Shown here piece after piece: positions 41,731 through 51,190 of a DNA stretch of 57,065 nt (position 1 is its first letter; every line of letters begins with the position of its first letter). Below the pieces are notes generated by a model, which was not told where the DNA came from, ran no database searches, and worked only from the letters and a program-made list of their open reading frames with translations. The DNA is from Entophlyctis helioformis (lineage: Eukaryota > Chytridiomycota > Chytridiomycetes > Chytridiales > Chytriomycetaceae): the NCBI GenBank assembly GCA_025526915.1, contig JAHLKH010000180.1:1-57065 (forward strand), read 5' to 3'. The position numbers and the translations under genes were made by a program.

Positions 41731-42926
41731 CCTCTTCCTCCAGCTCGTATTCACCGTCCACAGAGTCTGTGTCGCCGTCGTGGCTTGTGCCGTGGCGTCC
41801 AGGTTCGCTCGTGCTGCCTTGGCCGTGAAACTCGAGCGCAGGCACCTTGACGCTCAGCAGTCGCTTGACAGCATATCCAAAACCAGGCACCTTGCCAACA
41901 TCCATGGCGCCAAACGCTGCCATCCCTTCTGGCGACGCCACGAACACAGTCTGCGCATCTGGCTTGTGTGTGCCAGCAACCATCTTGGCAAACAGCTTGC
42001 TGGTTGCTATGCCGCCTGAGCACGTGTACCCAAGCACAGCGTGTATCCAGTGCCGCACTTGAGCGCTGATGTGCGATGCAATGATCAGCCGCTGCTGTGT
42101 GGGTGGAATGGGACGCTTGCTGTGCGTCTGCGTGTCGCCAATGACTTGGGTGGCTGCATAGGCTGACGGCGTGTATGTGAATCCAGACAGTGCGGGTCCT
42201 GTGCTCATGGGCACAACTGCTGTTGTTGTTGTTGTCATGGATGGCCCAGATGCAGATCCAGACGACGATGCAACGGGCTGGTGCGAATGGGCAGACGAGA
42301 CGGCAAAGAGACCAGGCAGCTTGAACACACACGTGCCGTCTGGCCATGGCTGCGAGTCGGCCGAGTCGAGATGGTCGGCGATGAGCTGCGTGACGTCCAT
42401 GAACAGCTCATCGAGTCCAAGCCGCTCGATCGGCACCAGCGGCTGCATGCCGCAAGCCTGCTTGCCCATGTGCGTGCTTGCTGCAGCTGGCTGGTCTGTG
42501 TCGCCATTCAGCAGGCTGTGCACCAGGCGGTAGATCTGGCCCGACGCTCGACGGTATCGCGAGGTGTCTGAGCCGTCAATGACGACCAGGTGCGGACATG
42601 CCTGGAGAGCGTCTGTGAGCAGCTGCAGCTTGTGGACGCCTTGCGCACGGGCCACGTAGTTGCAGGTGACGATGATGTGCTTCTGCTGGATGCCGACTGG
42701 CCGAGAGCGCAGCGACGGGTCTTGGACGAGCTCGACCTGTGCATAGACTGTGCTCAGCGAGCGAGTGTGAGCAGCAGTGTGCACAGACAGGCTGACAGAC
42801 AGACTGACTGACTGACTGACGCACGCACGCACAAAAGTCCAGGTCCAGCTGGATGATGGCGCGAGTGTGCTCGGCTTGCTGGCCGGCAGGCGTTGCAGGG
42901 GAAGCGTCGGCAGCCGAATGCGCCAT
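40448..42926 (-). CDS. POLI: DNA polymerase iota (Y-family translesion polymerase)
   Basis: Minus strand, exons 42926-42833 and 42747-40448, 797 aa. Start at 42926 (MAHSAADASPATPAGQQAEH); the splice joins LDLD to FFYAQVE, giving the Y-family metal-binding motif LDLDFFYAQVE. Next come PVGIQQKHIIVTCNYVARAQ (iota/eta-type palm, QQK and YxAR), then PIERLGLDELFMDVT with the second catalytic Asp-Glu pair, SGGIATSKLFAKMVAGTHKP and VGKVPGFGYAVKRLL (helix-hairpin-helix). A poly-Gln tract (41697-41731) interrupts the middle. The C-terminus has a ubiquitin-binding-like helix (ELPDDVQTDVLEDCRR) and ends QSRIDQWMKRPQ, a PIP-box-like PCNA-binding peptide. It performs lesion bypass at stalled forks. Intron 1 is a CTGT/CAGT repeat tract. 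Divergent from the next gene with 72 bp between start codons. Confidence 0.9.
41697..41731. repeat. CTG/CAG trinucleotide tract encoding poly-Gln in polymerase iota
   Basis: Eleven or so CTG triplets on the plus strand (CAG on the coding strand) encode an interrupted Glu/Gln run between EYELEEEE and EGGWCDDG. Confidence 0.9.
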
Positions 42927-42998
42927 GTGTGTCCGAAGTGTCCGACACGCTTGTCCGGCTCGCTGGCAAGCGCGATCTGCGAGTCGACGGTGCGTGGC
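42927..42998. promoter_or_regulatory. 72-bp bidirectional promoter between polymerase iota and selenocysteine-lyase-like genes
   Basis: Only 72 bp separate the two divergent start codons, so promoters and leaders must be shared or overlap the coding ends. No TATA box is visible. Confidence 0.55.
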
Positions 42999-44548
42999 AT
43001 GGCGGCGATGGCAAGCGAGACGACGGCTGCGAGCGAGCTGTATCTGGACAACAACGCAACGACGCCGGTTGCCGCAGAGGTGTGTGCGCCTGTGCCTGTG
43101 GTTGGATGCAGCCACTCGCAGCGACCACCAGCCGCCACCAGCCGCTGACAGGCTGGGCTTGGCGGCTTGCTCTGCAGGTCATTGCGGCCGTGGCAGGCAC
43201 GCTTGCGACGGCGTGGGCCAACCCCAGCTCGGCACACGGGCCGGGGCTGGCGGCCAGAGCGGTGCTCGACGATGCCCGCCGATGGACGGCGCTGGCTCTG
43301 GGCAGCAGCAGCACGTCCGACATTGTGTTCACGAGCGGCGGCACCGAGTCCAACAACCTGGTGCTGCACTCGGCCGTTGAGCACGCACAGGCGGCCATCA
43401 GGGCAGCAGAGGCAGCAGAGGCAGCAGACGCAGCCACCGCTGGCAAGCCTGTCGCTGCACCGTCGGCCACCAGCAGCGCGCGGCGGCCGCATGTCATCCT
43501 GACGTCCATCGAGCATCCAGCCACTCTGCGGCCAGCACAGGTGCTTGCTGAGCGTGGCGCTATCACGCTGACGGTGCTGCCTGCGTCGCTCGCCGACGGC
43601 TCCGTCACAGCTGCACAAGTGTCGCAGGCCCTGCAGCCATCGACCTGCCTGGTGTCGGTCATGCTCGTCAACAACGAGACCGGCTGCATTGCCGACCTGG
43701 CTGCCATCTGCCGCGTTGTGCGTGTCTGGGAGCAGGCGTCTGCAGCCACAGCCCCGTCTGGACCTGCGACTGCTGCTGGACCCGCAAGCACAGGCGTCCC
43801 TCGCCGTGTGTTTGTGCACACAGATGCGGCTCAGGCGCTCGGCAAGATCCCCGTCAATGTCGAGCATCTTGGCGTCGACTATGCAACCATTGCCGGCCAC
43901 AAGTTCTACGGCCCGCGCATCGGCGCAGTCTATGCTCGCGGCCTGGCTGCCAACCACACGCTGCTGTTCCCCATGCTGTTTGGCGGCGGCCAGGAGCGTG
44001 GCATCCGTCCCGGCACAGAGAACACACCCATGATTGCCGGGTTTGGCAAGGCGTGCGAGCTGATTGTCCAGCATCTGAGCGAGTACCAGCGAGCCATGGG
44101 CAAAGTCATGAACGCGCTTGAAGCCGCACTCGAGGCGACGTGTCCAGCGCATCTGGCTGTGATATTCCATGGTAAGCAGGCCGTGCATGGCCGATCGCCC
44201 AACACAACCAACTTTAGCGTCGTTGAGGGGTCGCTGCTTTGCAGTCGCGAGAGTGGAAGTGGGTCAAGCGCCAGTCGTCTGGCTGGACCGTCGCGGCTTG
44301 GATCGTGGAAGCTTGTGGAGCGACTGAGCGATGCGCAGATCTACGTCAGTCGCGGCGCAGCGTGCCATTCGGGCTCGCATGGCGGCGGCGACCCTGAGCC
44401 ATCGCCCATTCTGCTGGCATACGACGTCGAGCACGGCATTGCGCAGAATGCGCTGCGAGTGAGCATTGGCCGCGAGACGACCGTGGCTGACGTGCAGCGG
44501 TTTGTTGCAGCGCTTTGGGATGCATGCAACCATGTGTTGTCGCAGTGA
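42999..44548 (+). CDS. Selenocysteine lyase-like PLP enzyme (NifS/cysteine desulfurase class V)
   Basis: Exons 42999-43079 and 43178-44548, 483 aa, no breaks. Residues 14-30 are ELYLDNNATTPVAAEV; then ANPSSAHGPG, FTSGGTESNNLVLHSAVEHA, LVNNETG, FVHTDAAQALGKIPVNVEHL, the PLP lysine in IAGHKFYGPRIGAVYARGL, FPMLFGGGQERGIRPGTENT, and the catalytic cysteine in SRGAACHSGSHGGGDPEPSP, then NALRVSIGRETT. The long NV/DV-EHLGVD, FPMLFGGGQER and GAACHS segments resemble animal selenocysteine lyase (SCLY) more than mitochondrial Nfs1 (which has SSGSACTS). Reaction: selenocysteine to alanine plus selenide, or cysteine desulfuration. There is no presequence, so probably cytosolic, as for SCLY. The second ATG at 43008 is an alternative start. 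Confidence 0.85.
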
Positions 44549-44684
44549 CCAGCGGCATGAATGAATGGGGATCGCTGAGTCATCAAGGCTTCATTATAGG
44601 ACAAGGGGACGGTTGTTGACGCATGGCGTGTCTGTGCAAGTTGGTGTGTGTGGTCGCTGTGGAGTGCAGTGCAGTCCATGCGGC

Positions 44685-44951
44685 TCAGTGCGAGTGGTGC
44701 TGGATCTCGTGCAGACGAGCCACATCGGCTGCCGTGCCGTGGTTCTCGAGCTGGCGGATCTTGGCTGGATACAAGTCGTCTGGTCCGTTTGGCTTGGATG
44801 CTGTCGGTGCGTCGGCAGCAGCAGCAGCAGCAGCAGACGTCTTGGCTGTGGCAGCAGCGTCGGCAGCGGGCACCAGCTCGGGATGGTTGACGGCCAGGCG
44901 TAAGAGCTCTGGGTGCGTCGTGATGTTGTTGTTTTTGTTGGCTGCGTCCAT
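44685..44951 (-). CDS. Small hypothetical protein, 88 aa
   Basis: Minus strand, single exon from MDAANKNNNITTHPELLRLA to RLHEIQHHSH. It has a hydrophilic helical N-terminus, a poly-Ala/Thr linker (encoded by GCAGCA repeats) and a charged C-terminal segment (DDLYPAKIRQLENHGTAADV). No family is recognised. Support comes from codon use, a clean ATG and a TATAAAAG 58 bp upstream. Probably soluble. Confidence 0.55.
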   Translation of the reverse strand: MDAANKNNNITTHPELLRLAVNHPELVPAADAAATAKTSAAAAAAADAPTASKPNGPDDLYPAKIRQLENHGTAADVARLHEIQHHSH

Positions 44952-45360
44952 GTTTGACTGTGGCGGTTGGTGGATGGTGGATGGTGGCGAGAGTGGTCCA
45001 CAGCGACGCTTTTATAGTGCCAGCCAGCCACCGTCAGCATCAGTCAGGTTGAGTCACTCACTCTCTGTCGGAGTGGTCGTGACGCGTTGCGTGTCATGTT
45101 GAAGTACACGGCATCACCTGATCTGTGGCTGTTGTCGTCTGTTGTCGTGTTGTCATGGGCAGCCATGTGCATCCACACGCACAGACTGCCCACGCATGGA
45201 TTGATCCGCAGTGTGGATCGGAACCCAAAGCGGAACACAAGCAAGCGGAACACAAGCAAGCGGAACAAGCGCACAGCCGACTGTGCAAAATGCCCTCATT
45301 GCCGCAGAAATCCCTCAGCGTTCCTCTCCGCACAAACAACAACGGCCACCAAGCACCGAC
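44952..45360. other. Divergent promoter region, 409 bp
   Basis: Between the 88-aa gene (minus) and the first BIM1-like gene (plus). It contains the TATA box for the minus gene at 45009-45016 and a GCGGAACACAA tandem (three partial copies at about 45231-45265) near the plus gene. Confidence 0.5.
45009..45016 (-). promoter_or_regulatory. TATA box of the 88-aa gene
   Basis: TATAAAAG on the minus strand, 58 bp upstream of the start codon at 44951, in GC-rich surroundings. Confidence 0.65.
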
Positions 45361-46282
45361 ATGCACCCTGCAACCCTCCTTGCTCTCGTCGCTGCCGCCA
45401 GCTCTGTCTCGGCCCACTACTCGCTCGTCCGTCCGCCTGCAAGAGGCAAGGACGACCTGATCTCGGACCAAGCGCCGTGCGGCGGATACAACGACGTCGG
45501 CCCAAGAACGACTGTTGACCAGAGTGAGTGAGCGGCGGCTGCCCTTGCCGTATCCATGCCGCCATCCTGCTGGGCGGTTGCTGACCGCACGTCCCCTCCC
45601 TGCTGCCCCCTCTCGTCTGCCCCCTCTCCCGCTGCTGTGCGGCACGGCAACCAGAGTCGTCGGTCGACCTCAGCATGGCGGACGCTGGCGCAGCGTGCAC
45701 CGTCAACTTTGGTGCAGGCGGCAACCCGACGTCGTTCCCCAACCGCATCGGCGCTCAGTCGTTCACGGCCAGAGGCGTCTTCACCATCCCCATCGACCTG
45801 GCCGGCTTCAGCGGCCCTGGCACCATCCAGACTGTGTGCACATCCAGCCACGGCGTAAGCACAAGCCTACCTGTCTGCCTGTCTGCCTGTCTGCCTGTCG
45901 TTGCCGTCTGCCTGCTGGTGGCTGACTGGCTTGAATGTGGGATCGCTCGCAGGTGCTGTACCAGTGCACCGACGTCACTGTTCGTGGTGCCTCTCCGCCC
46001 CCGCCTCCTCCTCCGCAGCCATCGCCGTCGCCACCCCCGGTCAGGCCATCGCCCTCGCCGTCCCCGGCCGAGCCGTCTGCCAGACCATCGGCATCTCCGT
46101 CGGCATCCCCGCTGCCCTCTGCTTCCCCGCTGCCCTCTGCTTCCCCGCTGCCCTCTGCATCTGCATCTGCCGCCGTCCCATCGCCCACCACAGCACAGAC
46201 TGGCGCTGGCGGCACATCTCACCTGAGTGCTGCCAACATGTCGCTTGCTGCCATTGCTGCCATCGTTGCTGCGCTCATCTGA
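45361..46282 (+). CDS. BIM1-like/X325 copper-binding GPI protein 1
   Basis: Exons 45361-45523, 45655-45854, 45953-46282, phases 1 and 0. Signal peptide MHPATLLALVAAASSVSA is followed directly by His (HYSLVRPPARG), so signal cleavage would expose an N-terminal histidine, the hallmark of the copper His-brace in LPMO-like X325/BIM1 proteins. Conserved cysteines occur in QAPCGGYND, GAACTVNF, TVCTSSHG and YQCTDVTV (likely two disulfides). The beta-sandwich ends at about residue 130, then a Pro/Ser-rich linker and a hydrophobic tail (MSLAAIAAIVAALI), probably a GPI signal. In Cryptococcus, Bim1 aids copper import rather than cleaving polysaccharide. Expected at the plasma membrane or wall. First of three paralogues here. 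Confidence 0.85.
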
Positions 46283-46457
46283 GCCACATCTGCTGTGCCA
46301 GTCTGCTGCTCCATCCCCTCTGTGACTCTATTGCGACCATTGAACACACTCCATCTCGTCCAGCCACCTGTGCATTCAACTGTGCATGTATTGCGCATGT
46401 GCCGGCTGCTCATGGCCATCCCATCCTATCCATCCATCCCATCCATCCAACCAACGA

Positions 46458-47979
46458 TCATCCTCCCTTGGACGGCGGCTGCGGTCCCACATGCGCTGCT
46501 CTGCGTCCGATCATGCTGCCCACCGCCTCACGATACCGGCCGTCCATGAGAACCAGCAGGATGGGATTGAGCAGTGCGTTGGACGACAGCTGCACAAACA
46601 CAAGCGCCTCGGTCAACGGCGATGCGGGTGCGTGGATTGCCACCTGGTAGATGATCTGCACGAGGTAGCCACCCCATGCTCCAACAAAGGCGAGCACGAG
46701 CACAACGGCGCGCTTGACCACAGCGATCTGCAATGCGACTGTCCTGATCTGCTGCTCGTTGTGGTTTGCCAAGCTCTTCATGGTGCTCGGTCCTCTGGCC
46801 ATGGTTGCTGGGCCAGTCCTCTGCCCGTGTGCTTGTGCAGTTGCATTGCCAGCATCAACCGTGTCTGTGTGATCAGCATCGAATGTGGCTGCACTCGAGC
46901 TGCTGTATGTGCCCTTGTTGCTGCTCTTGGTCGCGACGTTGGATCCGAACGAGCTGGCATGCTCACCCGTGGCGGCAATGCTGACAGACCCAAGGTCCGA
47001 GTGGCAGAGGGTCTTGATGAGCTCTCTGCTCACCAGCCACAGCTTGCGTGCAATGAGTGCGTAGAACAGACCAATGAGCGATGGAGTCAGGATCAGCACT
47101 GCCATGTTTCTGTCGCGTTGCATCCCGCAGAGCATGTCGCCGTTGCAGACGGCAGTGTCAGATTGTGTCCCATGAGTGCCAAGGCAGTGCAGAGTATGTC
47201 GCATGGCACACGCCTCCAGGGTTCTGTGATTGCATGGTCATGGACAGCATGCCAAAGACGACGCACGGTCGCGCATCGCACAAGAGCCACTCACAGAGTG
47301 CGCACAATCACGGCTGCTGGATGGTCGCTGACAGGGTCGAGTGCGCAGTGGAATGTCGATGGCTGCTTGATGAAGCCGCCGCCAGGCACGGCCAGTGGCA
47401 GACACGAGTAGCCAAGCGTCACGATCCAAATGCCGACAATGGCCGTGTGGATCTGGCGTCGCGTCAGATGCTGCTTCTCCAACACAATGATCCAGAAGTT
47501 GCTCATTGCGATGACGAGGAGAGTGAGCGCCGATGCGACTGCGAGTGCCTGCAGTGCGATGCCGACCAGCTGGCACATGGCGCGGTTGTCGAGAAAGGCG
47601 GCACGGTTGGGCGAGCCGCTGCCGATGAGCAGCGTCAGAACCAACGACAGGCTGGAGCATGGCATGGCATGCCGTGTCAGTGCCGTCATCAGCGGACGGT
47701 GGCAGCATGGCAGAGCCAGAGCGAGACAACAAGAGTCACAACAGGAGCCACAGCAGGAGCCACAGCGACCATGCAAACGAGCAGCACTTGCAGAAAGTCA
47801 GAGACGGTCAGGTTCATATTGAACGAGATCTCGTTGATGGCCAGCAGCTTGGGAGTGCGGAACAGCGCCACCATCACGCCAAAGTTGGCAAGGACAGCCA
47901 GCATGTTGATGATCACGCCGAGCCCTCGCACAAGGCTTTCGACAGGCACGAGGTCATCGGCGGTGTCGTGCAGTGCCAT
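46458..47979 (-). CDS. Seven-transmembrane receptor (GPCR-like) 1
   Basis: Minus strand. Start 47979 (MALHDTADDLVPVESLVRGL); TM1 GVIINMLAVLANFGVMVALF, TM2 from ISFNMNLTVSDFLQVLLVCM; a second coding block at about 47680-47295 carries RAMCQLVGIALQALAVASAL (TM3) and IHTAIVGIWIVTLGYSCLPL (TM4); exon 47109-46458 starts NMAVLILTPSLIGLFYALIA (TM5), has a long Ser/Thr-rich third intracellular loop, then IAVVKRAVVLVLAFVGAWGG (TM6), VQLSSNALLNPILLVLMDGR (TM7, NPxxL in place of NPxxY). The junction between the first two blocks cannot be resolved without a one-base change near 47770-47690. The intron before TM5 has exactly the same position and phase as in receptor 2. Ligand unknown; fungal 7TM proteins with this layout couple to G proteins. 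Confidence 0.78.
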
Positions 47980-48302
47980 GGTGCTGTGCTCTCCTTGTCT
48001 GTCTGGTTTGCTGCAGATGCGACGGCTGGTGTGGTCGACAGACAAGTGCGGCGTCTGGCAGCCAGATCTGGACACACTCTGCACATCACAATGGCATGGC
48101 ATTGTCTCCATGTGCTGCGAGCGGTGTGCTTCTGGGCAACGCTCGGTCGAAGCTGGCAGAGCGGCACAGCAGACAGATCCAGGTGTCCAGTCGCAGGCAG
48201 ACAGAGTGGCAGAGTGGCAGACTGGCAGACTGGCCGACAGGCTGGATGTATTGGAGACAGATAAACAGGGCGGGAAGGGATGGCAGAGGCATGGCAGGGC
48301 GA
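47980..48302. other. Intergenic, 323 bp
   Basis: Upstream of receptor 1 and downstream of BIM1-like gene 2 (both minus). It contains short GGCAGACTGGC-type repeats at about 48210-48240; otherwise no gene or clear signal. Confidence 0.4.
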
Positions 48303-48974
48303 TCACAGAGCAGCCCAGACGGCCAGCGATGCCAGCGCAGCACCCACGGCAGAGATGCTGGCCAGGTATGCGCCGCTGCGACGGCCGCCGACGGCAGCGC
48401 TTGCTGTGTTGAGCTTGGAGTCGATGACAATGTCGGTGCACTGGTACAGCATGCCGTCGCCGCCAGAGAACGTCAGCTGCAGCGTTGCGTTGGCACCGTT
48501 CTTTGCGTCGGGCAGTCCAGACAGGTCGATGGGGCCGAGCGAGTACGGGCCGATGGTGGCAATGACCCTGTCGGGCAGGAACTTTGCGGTAAAGTCCTGC
48601 TGCACAAGCGGGTCTTTGAAGGCGATGTTGAAGGTCATGTTGGCGTTGCCGTGGAAGGCTTTGATGGACAGCACGCCGCCCTCTGTTGCAGCAGACGACG
48701 GAGGGAGTGGTTGAGTGAGAGGGCGGTGTGTGAGAGGGAGAGAGTCCACAACAGCAACAGCAACAGCAACAGTAACAGCAACAGCAACAGCAGCAGAGCA
48801 CGCACTCTGAGGAAAGGCGATGCGGGCCATGGTGGTGTTGGAGCCGCCGCAGGGCGGGTCGAGCTCGAGCAGGTCGTCGTACAGCCTGGGCGGCGGCGTC
48901 ACCAGCTGGAAGTGTGCGTGCACAGCGCCGAGGCAGAGGGCGAGCAGCAGGAGGATGCGTGCAGCGAGTGACAT
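48303..48974 (-). CDS. BIM1-like/X325 copper-binding GPI protein 2
   Basis: Minus strand, exons 48974-48806 and 48682-48303, 182 aa. Signal peptide MSLAARILLLLALCLGAVHA followed by HFQLVTPPPRLYDDLL gives the exposed N-terminal His. Cysteines in DPPCGG and LYQCTDIV match the family; the second disulfide pair seen in protein 1 is absent. The C-terminus is a hydrophobic GPI-type tail (SISAVGAALASLAVWAAL) with little Ser/Pro linker. Intron 1 sits at the same place and phase as in proteins 1 and 3, but the second intron of those genes (before YQCTD) is missing. Intron 1 contains a TTGCTG-type microsatellite. Divergent from protein 3, 445 bp between start codons. Confidence 0.82.
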   Translation of the reverse strand: MSLAARILLLLALCLGAVHAHFQLVTPPPRLYDDLLELDPPCGGSNTTMARIAFPQSACSAAVAVAVTVAVAVAVVDSLPLTHRPLTQPLPPSSAATEGGVLSIKAFHGNANMTFNIAFKDPLVQQDFTAKFLPDRVIATIGPYSLGPIDLSGLPDAKNGANATLQLTFSGGDGMLYQCTDIVIDSKLNTASAAVGGRRSGAYLASISAVGAALASLAVWAAL

Positions 48975-49419
48975 GTGGACGTTGGATACGGGATGTTTGG
49001 CAAAGGCGGAGAGCAGCGCAAGGGCGGCCAAAGGGAGAGCGGTCAAAGTGCAACTGGCACCATAACGCACAAATCCCTCAAGCGGCGCACTCACCCACTC
49101 ACACACTCACACACACACGGAGCATCCACACCGACGGAGCGTCCGTGGAGGGCCGCAGTGGGACCCGATCCACTCTCGGATGCCATCCGATGCCATCGGC
49201 GCTCCATGCGATCCGAGCGGCACAAACAACGCATCGCGGCTCTTCTCCCGGCGCTCCGACACCCGTGATTGGCTGCAGCGATTTGTGCGCAGCAATCACA
49301 TGGCCGGCAGCCGCTTGGGCAGCCAGCGCAATCCTGCACAGCATAAAAAGCGCAGCGTCCGCCCGCACAACTCCCGCTCACTCCATCCAGCAACACACTC
49401 GCCAGCCAGCAGACCCACG
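48975..49419. promoter_or_regulatory. Shared promoter of the divergent BIM1-like genes 2 and 3
   Basis: 445 bp between divergent starts. The plus side shows ATAAAA at 49343-49348, 72 bp before the start of gene 3, and inverted CCAAT elements (GTGATTGGCTG at about 49264, GCAGCAATCACATGG at about 49291). Shared regulation of the pair, plausibly by copper, is inference only; I did not find a well-defined copper-response element such as TTTGCTC. Confidence 0.45.
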
Positions 49420-50291
49420 ATGTTTGTCGCTCCCCTCCTCGCTGTCCTTGCCGCCGCCAGCTCCGTCTCGGCCCACTTCCGCATCCTCGACCCTCCGTTC
49501 CGCGGCCACGTCAGTGCACAGATGGTTGTTGCGCCGTGCGGCAACTTCACCGTGCCGTCTGCCGTTCGCGCCGCCTTTGGCCCCAGTGAGTGGTGCACCG
49601 TGCACGCCTGCCATGCTGTGTGCTGTGGTCTGACCATCTCTCCCTCTGCCCCCTCTCTGCCCCTCACTCCCGCTGCTGCTGCTGCCAGAGTCCAACCTCA
49701 CCATCAGAGAGGGCGACGGCAACACCACCATCACCGTCAACCTGGGCATCGGCGCCAACCCAACGTCGTTCCCGCTCAAGATCGGCAGCCTGGTCGTCAC
49801 CAAGAAGGACAACTACACCATCCCGGTCGACCTGTCTGGTGTCAGCGCCGCCGACGCCAAGTCGCCTGCCACCATCCAGATCATCTCGGACAACGGCGAC
49901 GGTGTGAGTGCCCTCCCATGTCCTCCCATTCCATCCGCCTGCCACTTGCAATCGCTGGCTGTCTGAGTCCATGTGCTGACCACCTCAACCTCGATGTCAA
50001 CCACCACTGCATCCGTCTCGCTCGCTTCTGCAGGCTCCTCTCCTCCACGAGTGCGCTGATGTGACGCTCGACATTCCCGTCAAGGAGGCTCCTGCCACCA
50101 CTGTGCCGTCGGCCCCCAAGACCACGACTGTTGCTGCTGCCACGACTGCCAAGGCGACCGCTGTGGCCACTGCCACCACCACGCCGGCCGGCTCCGACGA
50201 CTACAAGCCCGTGTACAGCAGCGCCATGTCCAACGCTGCCTCGCTTGCTGGCTCGCTCCTGCTTGCTGCTGCCTCGTCGCTTGTGCTCTGA
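49420..50291 (+). CDS. BIM1-like/X325 copper-binding GPI protein 3
   Basis: Exons 49420-49585, 49689-49903, 50034-50291. Signal peptide MFVAPLLAVLAAASSVSA then HFRILDPPFRGHVSAQ, again placing His at the mature N-terminus. Cysteines in APCGNF and HECADVTL; core blocks NLGIGANPTSFPLKIGSLVV and YTIPVDLSGV align with GAGGNPTSFPNRIGAQSF and FTIPIDLAGF of protein 1, confirming paralogy. A Thr/Ala/Lys linker (TTTVAAATTAKATAVATATT) and GPI-type tail (AASLAGSLLLAAASSLVL) follow. Signal peptide and first exon are nearly the same as in protein 1 (SSVSAH), intron positions identical. Predicted outer-surface copper-binding protein. Confidence 0.85.
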
Positions 50292-51190
50292 TGCTCCTGA
50301 TCCAGCCTCTGTCGTATCTCGTCCTATTATCACATCAACTATAAAGGCTCTGTTGTACCGTTGCTGTTGACCAACCTCCACAATGCCAAACGAGTACGCT
50401 GGCTTCCATCCGCCGTCGTCCAAGACGTTGCAACCCGCCCATCAGTCTCGCTTGTTTGTCGACCAGAGTCGCCGTGCGCCGAATTGCTCATCTGCAGAGT
50501 GTGCGCTCGCATCTCTGCACGATCGTGATGCTGGTGACCAGCAATGAGGGTGTGCTGGCGAGGTCGTTTGCAGCCAGCGCCACCAACACTTGGCCAGACC
50601 CCACCTTGAGTACTGCTGAGGTTCGCAATGAAGCCTTGCATATCGCCATTGGTCAATGGCAACCGCCACATGCTGGCTTCCTATCCTGCGTCAGCCAGAC
50701 AGACGGCAACTGTTTGTGATGCCAAAGCCATCGAGACTGCCAATGCCGAGCGTGACGAGCAGCCGACAAGCATACACTTGCTCCATGAGCAGCCTTGGCA
50801 GACAGCAATGCCGTCAGATGCTCGGCTGTGCAGTCCACAGTGGTCGGTAAACGCTGCCTCAATGACATGCAATGCAAGACAAGGCCAAGCTGTTCCGAGC
50901 TGTGATGCTCCAGAACATCGAGACTCGTCACCACAACCAGGAACACGTGAGTGGATCCTATAACATGCATGCGATCACAATATACATGTACCTGGCTGAG
51001 TTCCTGGCAATGGTCGGTGACGTCATGCATGTTGCATTCCAAAACCACACGAATGACGTTGCATCGACTGGCGAGACCAAAGCTCTGTGCCGTTTCTTTC
51101 CTTGTTGCTTCTGTGCAGAGAGCTCTTCACAGAAACACACTCACACATCCACTCTCACACTCACTCGCACTCACACTCAATCGTCTCGCA
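50292..51190. other. Intergenic, about 0.9 kb
   Basis: Between BIM1-like gene 3 and receptor 2. Frames on both strands are broken and show no family resemblance. An ACACTCACACATCCACTCTC-type CA-rich tract just precedes the receptor start and may be its leader. Confidence 0.45.

Noticed and set aside
47689..49053. 454-codon minus-strand frame spanning BIM1-like gene 2 and receptor 1
   Set aside because: Only its last 95 or so codons (from 47979) are real receptor sequence; the rest crosses BIM1 gene 2 in the wrong frame.
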